A DNA stretch of 64,000 nucleotides from NCBI GenBank assembly GCA_019654215.1, contig BPDI01000002.1:84007-148006 (forward strand), read 5' to 3'. This stretch comes from Gammaproteobacteria bacterium (GTDB lineage: Bacteria; Pseudomonadota; Gammaproteobacteria; Pseudomonadales; Pseudohongiellaceae). This document shows, one piece after another, positions 1-9,167 of this stretch; positions within the stretch are counted from its first letter, which is position 1; the number at the start of each line of letters is the position of its first letter. The notes beneath the pieces are model-generated. The model saw nothing but the letters and a program-made list of their open reading frames with translations, did not search any database and was not told the DNA's origin. Both the position numbers and the translations under genes were made by a program.

Positions 1-2
1 TA

Positions 3-401
3 AGCGCATCCGTTGGGCAGGAAAGAATTAATACGGACATGGCAGGAGAGACTGAAGCCGCACATTTAACGCCGATTCAATTGGAAATGTCAATTCGCAC
101 ACCCTGGCTGAAAATTGACGATGTGTTTTATGAAGCGAGAGGAGCAAGCTGGGCCTTAATGCATTTTCTACTGGCGGTGAGAACAGATTTCGAGCCGGTA
201 CTGGAAGACAAGAATGCTATGGCCAGTCTCAACCAGATCATTCGCGAATTGGAAGCTAGTCAGCGCACATTATTTTTTCCGGTAATACTTAACGGCTCTG
301 GGTTTGGAATCTTCGCCAATCATTCACTTACTATGGCGAACTACATCTCTCGGGCAAATGCTGCCATTATTGATTTACGTAATTTACTGGAACAAGGATA
401 G
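3..401 (+). CDS. DUF2333 family protein, C-terminal part
   Basis: The reading frame is open to the left edge of the window, so only the last ~132 residues are present and the ATG at 39 is probably internal. The sequence has the conserved tail I associate with DUF2333 proteins of gammaproteobacteria: a segment around YEARGASWALMHFLL, then PVILNGSGFGIFANHS and MANYISRANAAIIDLR near the end. Full-length members are a few hundred residues with an N-terminal membrane segment, which would lie upstream of this window. Function is unknown in the family. It is followed by a DUF2937 gene on the same strand after 66 bases. Family recognition is from memory of the motif, so moderately sure. Confidence 0.68.
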   Translation, partial: SASVGQERINTDMAGETEAAHLTPIQLEMSIRTPWLKIDDVFYEARGASWALMHFLLAVRTDFEPVLEDKNAMASLNQIIRELEASQRTLFFPVILNGSGFGIFANHSLTMANYISRANAAIIDLRNLLEQG

Positions 402-467
402 AACTAAATCCCCATTTTTGCTGTCAAAATTACAGATCCAGCAATCGGTTCTAGTTATTGCCCTCTC

Positions 468-1004
468 ATGTTTTTAACCTCAATATTCCGTGCCTATAGC
501 CGCCTGGCCGTGTTTGCGGTTGGTATCCTGTTGGGAATTCAGGTGCCGAGCTTTGTGGAACAATATAACCAGCGGATCGACGCTCATTTTCGCGAGGTAA
601 ATATTAATATCAGTGGATTTCAGGATACCGCTGACCGGCTATTTGATGGAGATCTTGAAGCGCTGATCGCTTATTATGCGAATAGCAATGATGCAGTGTT
701 TGAAAGTGATGCCGGAAGTATTCGTTTAGTCGTTACTCGCTATAATCGGTTACTCGTAGAAAGAAGCGCATTGGACAGCAATGCTTTTGCAGTTGCCATG
801 CATGTCATGTTTGCTGCCGATCAAGAATTCTATCAAGAGGCAATGAGGCAATATTCATATACCGTGCCTTTGAATTCGATTGCGATACAATGGGGTTTAG
901 CAGTTGCGATTTTCATAACACTGATCTTAGACCTGACTATTTTCATTTTTCGGAAATACTATGGTTTGGCTAAGCTGCGAAAATCGAACGTAGCGCATAA
1001 TTAG
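468..1004 (+). CDS. DUF2937 family membrane protein
   Basis: This 178-residue protein has one hydrophobic helix at the N-terminus (about residues 12-27, with GILLGIQVPSFVEQY), a soluble middle, and a second strong helix at about 139-163 followed by basic residues. The GIQVPSFVEQYNQRIDAHF and GFQDTADRLF segments match DUF2937, a gammaproteobacterial family of unknown role. I would expect both termini in the cytoplasm and about 110 residues in the periplasm. No good Shine-Dalgarno sequence precedes the ATG, so the start is not certain. It lies between the DUF2333 gene and a SulP transporter, all on the plus strand, but the spacing does not prove co-transcription. Confidence 0.7.
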   Translation: MFLTSIFRAYSRLAVFAVGILLGIQVPSFVEQYNQRIDAHFREVNINISGFQDTADRLFDGDLEALIAYYANSNDAVFESDAGSIRLVVTRYNRLLVERSALDSNAFAVAMHVMFAADQEFYQEAMRQYSYTVPLNSIAIQWGLAVAIFITLILDLTIFIFRKYYGLAKLRKSNVAHN

Positions 1005-1019
1005 AAAACGAGTATAGTT

Positions 1020-2731
1020 TTGAAGAATAGATTTTCGTTGAAATGTTACTTCCCAATTTTAGCTTGGGGTCCTCAATACACCAATAACAAGTTTGCAGAT
1101 GACATGGTAGCTGCATTGATAGTCGCTATTATGTTAATTCCGCAAGCGCTTGCCTATTCGCTCTTGGCAGGGCTTCCAGTAGAAACTGGTTTATATGCAA
1201 GTATTATTGGCTTATCTGTTTACGCTATTTTCGGCACAAGCAATACCTTATCTGTCGCCCCAGTTGCAGTACTTTCCTTAATGACTGCAGCGGCATTGGC
1301 CAAACTATCATTGCCGAATCCAGAGGAAATGGTTACCGCTGCATTAGCGCTTACCTTTTTGTCTGGAGTGTTCCTGTTATTGCTGGGTCTACTGCGTTTA
1401 GGCTTTATGGCAAACTTTCTCTCCCATCCAGTCATTAGCTCTTTCGTTACAGCGTCAGCACTAATTATCGGTTTCAGTCAGATGCAATACATATTAGGAG
1501 TGTCCGCCAACGGCCAAAACTTTCTGGAGATAATAGTTTCCTTAGTGCGAGAAGCACCTAACACCAATTTATTGACGCTGGCCCTGGGTGCTGGATCTAT
1601 TGTGTTTATTGTGTTTTGGAAAACGATGATTAAGAGTAGGCTACTTAAACTCGGTCTCGACAGTCGAATTGCAACTACGTTTTCGCGTGCAGGTCCTTTG
1701 TTAATTGCTTTGATAACTGGATTTCTTGCCTATGCACTTCGGCTTGATCAACAAGGTATCCAATTATTGGGTGAAGTCCCACAAGGATTGCCTGTTTTTG
1801 GATTGCCCGATATGTCTGTTGACTTACTAGGAGCTTTGGTGGGTTCTGCTTTGCTTATTTCGATTTTTGGTTTCGTAGAATCCATTTCCGTTGCCCAGAC
1901 ACTGGCGGCGAAAAGGCGAGAACGAGTCGACCTTGATCAGGAGCTGGTAGGCTTGGGTACGGCCAATCTTGCCTCTTCTTTTAGTGGTGGCTTTCCGATT
2001 AGCGGTGGATTCTCGCGCTCTGTAGTTAACTTTGAGGCGGGGGCCGCAACTCCAGCGGCAGGATTTTTCACGGCAATCTTAATAACTATTGTTGCATTGT
2101 TTTTTACACCAGCGTTGTTCTGGCTTCCTCGCGTTACATTGGCTGCAATTATTATCGTTGCTATTTACGGGCTGATTGATTTTTCAGTAGTAAGAAAAGC
2201 CTGGAAATACTCAAAGGCAGATTTTGCCGCAGTGTTTATTACTTTGTTATTAACTTTAACAGTAGGAGTGGAAGCAGGAATCGGTGCTGGCGTACTTGCT
2301 TCTATCCTAATTCACTTATATAAAACTTCACAACCTCATGTTGCGGTAATCGGACGAGTGAAGGGCACGAGCATTTCAGAAGTGTTGACCTGCACACCGT
2401 TGAAACTTTTGAAAACCAACTCTCGATCCGAATCGATGAAAGCCTGTACTTCGCCAATACTCGCTACCTGGAAGAACTCATTTTCAATCTGATTTCACAT
2501 AAACCAAAACTAGAGCATGTGATTCTTATGTGCACCGCGGTTAATAAGATTGACATGAGCGCACTGGAAACTCTGGAAAAGATTAATCAGACACTGATTG
2601 AATCAGGATCAAGTCACCTTTCGGAAGTAAAAGATCCAATTATGGGCAAGCTGGCCATTACAGATTTCTTTAAGTCCCTGTCTGGAAATAATTATCTATC
2701 CCAGAACCAGGCAGTGGAAGACTTGCGTTAA
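1020..2731 (+). CDS. SulP family inorganic anion transporter with STAS domain (frameshifted)
   Basis: Inner-membrane anion permease of the SLC26/SulP family, which moves sulfate, bicarbonate or similar anions. The N-terminal part has the sulfate-transporter core beginning DMVAALIVAIMLIPQALAY, with LAGLPVETGLYAS and about ten or more membrane helices to residue ~440. The frame then breaks at about 2367, where one base (probably a G in cacgGagc) is missing. In the next frame the STAS domain continues smoothly (TEHFRSVDLHTVETF to NKIDMSALETLEKIN) and ends at 2731. The ORF track splits this into 1020..2492 and 2519..2731. Restored length is about 570 residues, normal for the family. The start is a TTG at 1020 in the track; a later in-frame start is possible. 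Substrate cannot be read. Confidence 0.85.
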
Positions 2732-2762
2732 AGAACCTTCCTATCTTAAACTTGGTTTGGAC

Positions 2763-3766
2763 TCAAAGTTTGACGATCATTTTTCCGAAATTGTCACCTG
2801 TAAAAGGGCTAGAAATGCGTCGACTGCGTTATCTAAGCCTTCGACGATAGTTTCCTTGGTTTTAATCTTTCCTTCGCTCACCCAAGACTCCATGTCTGAA
2901 AGAAACTGCGTTCGCATATCATTGTGATCAAACACGATAAAGCCTTTTATGCGTACCTTCTTGCCGACAATAAGCATTAGATTATTTGGGCCAGGTGCGG
3001 GCTCTGCGTTGTTATAAGTTGCTATCATGCCGCACGCCGCGATGCGACCGAAATGGTTCATGACATTGAGGGCTGCTTGCAGATGTTTACCGCCGACTTT
3101 TCAAAATATACATCTACGCCATTCGGTGTTGCTTTGTTAATGCTTCAGTTAAGTCACCACAGGTTTTGTAATTGATGACTGCATCAACACTGCATTCATC
3201 CAACAGCCATTGTGCTTTGTCATTACTACCAACGGAACCTACAACATTACATCCTAAGTTTTTTGCAATCTGACAAACTTTGCGCCAACAGCGCCGGATG
3301 CTGCGGATACAAAAACCGTTTCACCAGGTTTCGGTTCACCGAACCGCAATAGGCCAACATAGGCAGTCATACCAGGCATGCCTAATGTGCCTAGATAGAG
3401 AGATAAACGATCCATATCGAAAGGGGTAAATTTATTCACGGTCGATGCATCTGCTAAGAAGTTGTCTTGCCAAGCTGCGCCATTCAAAACTATGTCGCCC
3501 ACTTCAAATCCTTCTGCATTTGATTTCAATACTTCGCCCACAGCACCTCCATGCATTGGCTGATTCAGAGCGTAGGGTTCAGCATAGACGCCTTGCGCTC
3601 GCATACGTCCGCGCATGTATGGATCAACCGACATGTAATGGTTCTTAATCAGAACCTGTCCGTCGCCTGGGGCTGGTAGTTCGACCTCAACGGTAGCGAA
3701 ATGATCATGATTTGGCATGCCGTCAGGTCGGCTTACCAGGTGAATTTGTCTGGGTGTGATACTCAT
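2763..3766 (-). CDS. NADP-dependent oxidoreductase, medium-chain MDR family (curcumin reductase/LTB4DH-like), frameshifted
   Basis: The N-terminal frame (3254..3766) carries the MDR fold with the motif NHYMSVDPYMRGRM and LGMPGMTAYVGLL typical of CurA/leukotriene B4 12-hydroxydehydrogenase-like NADPH enzymes, which reduce enone double bonds and need no zinc. The nucleotide-binding part is VFVSAASGAVGA. The rest is scattered over other frames: VCQIAKNLGCNVVGSVGS, ALTKATPNGVDVYFEKVGGKHLQAAL, then MNHFGRIAACGMIATYN. At least four single-base losses are needed (about 3275, 3140, 3105 and 2785). The restored end is ..NFGKMIVKL at 2763. Its ATG directly follows the extended stop of the TRAP permease, so it belongs to that operon. 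Function in the operon is unknown. Confidence 0.8.
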
Positions 3767-5809
3767 TTATTTCTCTTGATAGTAGTTGTCTTGTTTGGTA
3801 CCAGGCGCGGGAGCAATAGTGCTACTACGTTTTTGAAAAATTACGATTGTGAGCAATAAGGTGGCACCGGCAATGTGATAATAAATCGGGAAAGGTGTCC
3901 ACATTAACAAGGCTGCACTAATTACTAATGCCGCTGCAATAAAGCATTAATCTTCGTTTCCAAATGCCACTGCAGTAATCCCGGCCATGGCATAGAGGCC
4001 GAGGCAGGACCAGAAGAATACTTCGATTCGTTCTGGCCAGGTGCCCGAAATCAAGGGGGAATAAGCGAACAGCACCGGCACTAGGTATAAGCCCTTAGCA
4101 ATTTTCCAGCTGGTTAAGCCTGTAGCCATGGGCCGTGTTCCAGCAATACCTGCAGCTGCAAATGAAGCAAGGCAAACCGGTGGAGTTACATTACTGTCTT
4201 GAGAAAGCCAGAAAATGATCAAGTGTGCGCTTAATAGCATGCCGGTTAGTAATTCTGGATCCAACATTTCCTGACGGATGAGCTGCTTCATCTCTAATGG
4301 CATTTCTTGTAATGCAACAACCGGGTCACCGCCGAACAATCCTATAGTTGCAGTAACATTGCTGGGCAAGTTGCCTGATTGTAATGCTTCTAATAAAGCA
4401 GATTGACTGATTAAATCGAAAATAAGTGGCGCGGAAAGAGTTGCTAATACAATATAGGAAGCGGTAACCGGTAACCCCATACCGAGCACTAAGGATGCAA
4501 GCGCGACCAGAACCAAGGTTACTAATAAATTACCCTGCGCCCATTCCACGATCATTAATGAGAAGGCATTACCTACACCGGTGGTTGTAACCACATTGAT
4601 AATGATGCCAACAGCAACGAGAAGTAAAGCAGTTGAAACCATGGTTTTCACGCCACCTACCACTGCTTCAAAAACATCATTCAGGCGCATGGGGTTTGGT
4701 GATAACCAGGATGCTGCGATTACGCTGATAATGGCAAAGGCTGCTGAAGTAGTGGGTGTGCGACCCGCAACCAAAAATCCAACAAGTACAGAAAGCGGAA
4801 TTATAAAATGCCAACCATTTTTTAAAACATCGGAAATTTTTTCACTATTCTCATCTTCTATTGGTTTAAGACCAATTCGCTTGGCTTCAATACGTACGAA
4901 ATAAGAAACGGTTAAGAAATAGAGCAGTGCAGGCAGTGCGGAGGCTGCGATAATTGTTAAATATGATATTTGTGTATAGCTGGCTAATACAAAGGCACCT
5001 GCACCCATTACCGGAGGCATAAGGGCGCCACCGGTTGATGCTGCTGCCTCAACACCTGCCGCGAAGCGTGGCGAAAAACCTGAGCGTTTCATCATCGGAA
5101 TTGTGATTACACCAATAGAGACGGTATTGGCGACTGCAGAACCGGAAATTGAACCCATCATGCCGGAACCAACTACTGAAACGAATCCCGCGCCACCGGT
5201 TAAGCGGCGAGTCATGGTTTGAGCGACTTGCACGATGAAATCGCCGGCTCCGGATTTCAGTAAGAAAGAGCCAAAGATAATAAACATAAATACAAAGGTG
5301 GAAGATATCTGTGCGGTTAGCCCGAACATTCCTTCGCTGGTAAAGAAGGTCCGATATAGAACAGTTTCCAAGCTCAAGCCTGGGAAGGCAAAAACGCCAG
5401 AAATGTAGCGGCCCAAGAATAAAATATAAGAAAGGCTCACCACGATTAGTATTGGCATGAACCAACCGGTAGTGCGTCTCGTAAATTCAATAGCCAATCC
5501 GACAGCGATTAAAGAAAAGATATAGTCGCTGAGAATGTATTCTGTTTCTCGAGCGTAAAGCGCATTCTCAAACAAGATTAAGTAAAAGGAAGTTGCGACT
5601 GCTAATAGTGCGAGCCCAATATTTATCCAGTATCGTAAAGAGTTGCGGCTTACTTCTTCTTCCTCGTTAGCCATGAGTGCGCAAATAGCAACGAAGCCAC
5701 CGAAGTGAATCGCGGAAAGCCAGAGCTCAGAGATACTGGCGAATACGTTGCAATAAATATGAAAGACCGCGAATAAGAAAGCTATCCATTTTAGGTAAGT
5801 CGATTTCAT
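3767..5809 (-). CDS. TRAP transporter fused permease (DctQM type, TAXI family) with an in-frame stop
   Basis: Large inner-membrane permease with many hydrophobic helices, of the fused 4TM/12TM TRAP type that pairs with TAXI solute-binding proteins for sodium-driven uptake of organic acids. Typical segments are SGMMGSISGSAVANTVSIG, GGALMPPVMGAGAF and LGMGLPVTASYIVLA. The tracked ORF ends at a TAA at 3947-3949, but the same frame stays open for 59 more codons (CFIAAALVISAALLMW.., one further helix or two) and stops at 3767, immediately abutting the ATG of the oxidoreductase. That fit suggests the TAA is an error or a recent nonsense mutation rather than the native end. The solute-binding gene lies just upstream with a 10-base gap. 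Confidence 0.85.
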
Positions 5810-5819
5810 AAACTACTAA

Positions 5820-6845
5820 CTAGGCTCCTTCGTCTGAATTTTCTTCTTCATTAATTAGTAGTCGATCCGGAATGTCCAGACCAACTTCGCGATAATAGCG
5901 TAAAGCACCTGTATGGAGAGGTGCGCCTAGACCATCGATTGCAATTTCTGGACGCATATCATTAGTTGCGCCATGGATTTCTTGTAGTGTTGCCAGATTT
6001 TCCCATATTACTTTTGTTATGTTATAGACCACTTCTTCTGGAATATCCACTCGCGTCACTAAGACATTGGGTGATGCAACCGTGCGAATATTTTCGGTCT
6101 GGCTGGGGTAGGTACCGGGAGGAAAATCATACCAATCCCATAGAGGATAGCGGGCATTTAATTTATCCAGGGAGTCTTGAGTCCAATTCAATATAGTCAT
6201 GCGTTCGCCCATGAATGCATAGGCTCGGGTAATTGCACTCACGGGCGCGCCGGCTGGAATATTCATGCCAACAATATTGCCATCCTGAATCGCATTCGAG
6301 GTTGGTCCATATCCCATATAGGCAAGATTGAATTTTTCTTCGTAGTCGATACCGAGGGTATCTAAAATAAATCTTCCGGTTTGTTCCGCGCCGGAGTTTC
6401 TTGCGCCCAGCACATAGCGTTCGTCATCCAGGCGATCCAAATCCATCATAAATTTGGTATCGGTTAGTTCAGTGAGCAAGACAAAATGTTCAACGTTCTT
6501 CCATAGTGCGCTAACACTACGAATATGAGTTTGTGGCCTACTTACAGGTCCTTCTCCAGTCCAGGACCAAGCTCCGAATGGCCCCTGCAAGATTGCGAAC
6601 TGCACTTGGTTGTCGCGCAACAGCTTTAAGTTTTCCATTGAGCCAGCTGAACTAATCGCCGTTAGAGATATTCCTTCCGATTCGTAAAGTTGCGCATGGG
6701 TCAAAGTGGCAATGGCGACACCAACAGGATAAAAAGTTCCACCGGTGGTGGCAGTGGTGAGGACGTAAGGTCTTGCTCTGGAAAGTTCATCGCTACAGGA
6801 ACTGAGCGTAATCGCGAAAGTCAGTGCTACAACTAGTTTCTTCAT
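5820..6845 (-). CDS. TAXI family TRAP transporter solute-binding lipoprotein
   Basis: Periplasmic substrate-binding subunit of the TRAP system. The N-terminus is a lipoprotein signal (KKLVVALTFAITLSSC, lipobox LSSC), so the protein is expected to be tethered to the membrane by a lipidated cysteine at about residue 17. The mature protein begins with the TAXI signature TTATTGGTFYPVGVAIATL and has ISSAGSMENLKLL and FAILQGPFGAWSW. Length (341 residues) is normal. It is the first gene of the minus-strand set binding protein, fused permease, oxidoreductase. The 378-base region upstream should hold the operon promoter. TAXI members bind glutamate, dicarboxylates or unknown acids; the ligand here cannot be told. 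Confidence 0.88.
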   Translation of the reverse strand: MKKLVVALTFAITLSSCSDELSRARPYVLTTATTGGTFYPVGVAIATLTHAQLYESEGISLTAISSAGSMENLKLLRDNQVQFAILQGPFGAWSWTGEGPVSRPQTHIRSVSALWKNVEHFVLLTELTDTKFMMDLDRLDDERYVLGARNSGAEQTGRFILDTLGIDYEEKFNLAYMGYGPTSNAIQDGNIVGMNIPAGAPVSAITRAYAFMGERMTILNWTQDSLDKLNARYPLWDWYDFPPGTYPSQTENIRTVASPNVLVTRVDIPEEVVYNITKVIWENLATLQEIHGATNDMRPEIAIDGLGAPLHTGALRYYREVGLDIPDRLLINEEENSDEGA

Positions 6846-7223
6846 TCAGAGTCCGTCGCGATTGCTTTGTTTTTTATTCTTAGGTTTCGAATTCTGCTCT
6901 TTATTTGGCTTCGGATGAAACCATATTTGTCTAGAAATCACAATAAACTCACTAGGTTACGGTGTCTGCATATGGGTGTTTGATAGCTGGCTAATTGTCT
7001 GATTTTTCTTAAATGTAGAGAGTTACTGTGGGAGAAACAGTGGAACCACTCTGGCGATGAATTCTAGGTGGTTTTAGTTGCGCACTGTCACTGTTCAGGG
7101 GGAAAGTGTTGTAAGCAGATTGAATGCGCTATCATTTGCGATCCGGGAATAAAAGTAAAACGCATTAGTGCTGGTAGCAACAATTATTCTAGCTATTAGC
7201 GGGATCTTCACGGAAGTAACTAC
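6846..7223. other. Intergenic region upstream of the TRAP operon
   Basis: 378 bases without a convincing coding frame. Both flanking genes are on the minus strand, so this stretch should hold the promoter of the TRAP operon and the 3' end of the small membrane protein transcript. I see no clear rho-independent terminator and no confident -35/-10 pair. Short AT-rich segments occur at about 6900-6960 and 7140-7200. Confidence 0.4.
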
Positions 7224-7487
7224 TTAATCTGCTTTCCTTCTATCGGCGCCTAGAGTGTCTTTTACATGACCGGAAAGAGGGACTTCTTCATCCATTTTGG
7301 AAACTAGTATCGTCGCACCCGCTAATACCGATGCGCCAATAGTGACGCCGACGATAAGCGCAATCCTTAATAGCATATGAACATGAATACCGGTGTAGTA
7401 CTCACCGACTTCAGCGATGACATTAACCAGTACCAGAGCAATACCGAAGGATGTCCAGATTGCTTTTTGCATGGTGAAAGCGCTCAT
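7224..7487 (-). CDS. Small two-helix membrane protein, unknown
   Basis: An 87-residue protein with two hydrophobic segments (about residues 8-26, IWTSFGIALVLVNVIAEVG, and about 37-64, HMLLRIALIVGVTIGASVLAGATILV) and a short charged, lysine/arginine/aspartate-rich tail. I do not recognise a family. It is the last gene of the long minus-strand run that starts near 18.1 kb and lies 24 bases downstream of the second FG-GAP gene, so it may be co-transcribed. The length and hydrophobic pattern support a real protein; the role is unknown. Confidence 0.55.
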   Translation of the reverse strand: MSAFTMQKAIWTSFGIALVLVNVIAEVGEYYTGIHVHMLLRIALIVGVTIGASVLAGATILVSKMDEEVPLSGHVKDTLGADRRKAD

Positions 7488-7511
7488 AACTGGCGCTCGC
7501 GGAAATGGATG

Positions 7512-9167
7512 TTAATTCGAGAGTAACAGTATTCCTTGAACCTGACTACTGTCGTGTTGGGTAAATACAAATACATCGTCAAGAGAATCTGCATTTAGTC
7601 GAACCGGGATGATGTCGCCGTTTTCTGCAGTTGTGCCAAGATCAATGACGATATCTGGATTACGGTCATCAATTAATGTGAGATGAGGATTACCACCAAT
7701 AACGATATTGTCGATGATTTCACGAAGATTTATTTCGTAGCTATCTTGATCGCGGCTGTAGTCCAATGCGCCGAGAAATTCTTCGGAATCGTCTTCTGGC
7801 TCAATACTGTTAAGAAATAATTCCACCTGATTATTAACCAAGACTAATAAATCTTCCTGATCGAAAGCATCATCGAGATTGCCTACATTAGTTGGAATAA
7901 ATTCGTCAGTATGAATCTCTCTTGCTTCCGATGCCAGGTCCTGGAAAGTTGTAGCGAGTCGAATAACGGAAGGAAAGCGCAGATCGACAGTAAGTTTACG
8001 TGCTGGTCGGCGGGCAAAACGTTCTCCATCATTGGGATAAACAAAAGCTTCTATGGCAACGCTGCCGGAAATCGCTAGCCAGACAAAGATATCTCCAACT
8101 GAAATGGGCTCTACTCGCCAAAGCCAGAGATCTTTCAAACCGTCTCCATTTTCATCGTAGAGAAACGTGCTTAAGACATTGCCACCCGAACGTAATACCT
8201 GTCGTGGTTGTTCCAAATTCATGCCGGTGTAAGTGCCACCGAACAGTGAAACTTTACCGCCTTCTCGTAGCAGTAAGTCTTCGATGCCATCACCGTCTAC
8301 GTCGTCTAACACTTCTTCGTGAGTGAGTGCGAGTACGCCGGTCAAATTGGAAAAGTCGAGATTATCGATATCGAAATCACCCAGACGTTCTTCTATTTCA
8401 GCAATGTCGATGGAGTAAGAAGCACCACTGGAGAAATAAGCATCGCCAATTTCATCAGCGATAAAGACATCGAGCCGTTCATCGGTTCGAGAAATCAAAT
8501 CATCATAGCCGTCACTGTTTACGTCTCGCAGCTCCATAAAGGGAATTCGCACGGCTTGGCCGGTTCGCCGTTCCAGAGCATTAGGTTGCAGCATTGTACG
8601 CATGCGGTTTTCAGATTCTATGGTTAGCCCGGATTGATAACTGTAATTAGCGCCGGCAATAAACACATGTAAGTTGCCTGCACCGGGGATAATGAGGTCT
8701 TCATAACTATCGCCGTTTATATCCCGCGAAAAATAAAGTCTGTTCACACCTTTGCTTAGAAAGCCTTGCAGCCCTGATTTGATTAGTTGAGGTTCTTGGA
8801 TTGCTTCATCTTCAACTGGCCAAACATAGGCATCGGTACCATTAACTAGAGCAATGATAGACGCGCGATCGTTATCACCGTAGTTAGTGCTCAGATCCCA
8901 GCCCACAGCCTGTCCGGAAAAATCAATCTCTTTAAAACCGTTATCGAAATCGAATCCGTCTTCTCGTTGGAAATAAATGCGCAGGGATTCATCGATTACC
9001 GTAATCAACTCATTTAACGAATCGCCATTAAGGTCCGCAACGATTAACTGTTCGCTTTCTACTGGCAGGGTGAACGGTAGCTGAGTATATGTGGGGGTAT
9101 TGGCAAATGTCAGGCCAAAACTTGCGCATGAATATAAAAGAAGAAAGACTTTGCTGAAAGCTTTCAC
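7512..9167 (-). CDS. Secreted FG-GAP/VCBS-repeat protein (second of a pair)
   Basis: 551-residue exported protein with an N-terminal signal peptide (KAFSKVFLLLYSCASFGLTFA). It has repeated acidic calcium-binding loops of the FG-GAP/VCBS type, for example ADLNGDSLNELI, RDINGDSYEDLI, RDVNSDGYDDLI, DVDGDGIEDLLL and DENGDGLKDLWL, so a seven-bladed beta-propeller is likely over much of the chain. Such propellers bind other proteins or polysaccharides; none of the visible segments suggests an enzyme. The start codon overlaps the stop of the upstream paralogue by four bases (ATGA), which indicates translational coupling and probably a working pair. It is intact, unlike many neighbours. Confidence 0.8.
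   Translation of the reverse strand: MKAFSKVFLLLYSCASFGLTFANTPTYTQLPFTLPVESEQLIVADLNGDSLNELITVIDESLRIYFQREDGFDFDNGFKEIDFSGQAVGWDLSTNYGDNDRASIIALVNGTDAYVWPVEDEAIQEPQLIKSGLQGFLSKGVNRLYFSRDINGDSYEDLIIPGAGNLHVFIAGANYSYQSGLTIESENRMRTMLQPNALERRTGQAVRIPFMELRDVNSDGYDDLISRTDERLDVFIADEIGDAYFSSGASYSIDIAEIEERLGDFDIDNLDFSNLTGVLALTHEEVLDDVDGDGIEDLLLREGGKVSLFGGTYTGMNLEQPRQVLRSGGNVLSTFLYDENGDGLKDLWLWRVEPISVGDIFVWLAISGSVAIEAFVYPNDGERFARRPARKLTVDLRFPSVIRLATTFQDLASEAREIHTDEFIPTNVGNLDDAFDQEDLLVLVNNQVELFLNSIEPEDDSEEFLGALDYSRDQDSYEINLREIIDNIVIGGNPHLTLIDDRNPDIVIDLGTTAENGDIIPVRLNADSLDDVFVFTQHDSSQVQGILLLSN

Noticed and set aside
5049-5465. Minus-strand ORF inside the TRAP permease
   Set aside because: A shifted-frame shadow of the permease; its Arg/Phe-rich sequence matches no protein.
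7000-7200. Possible remnant gene in the TRAP upstream region
   Set aside because: No frame shows recognisable protein segments longer than about 20 residues.
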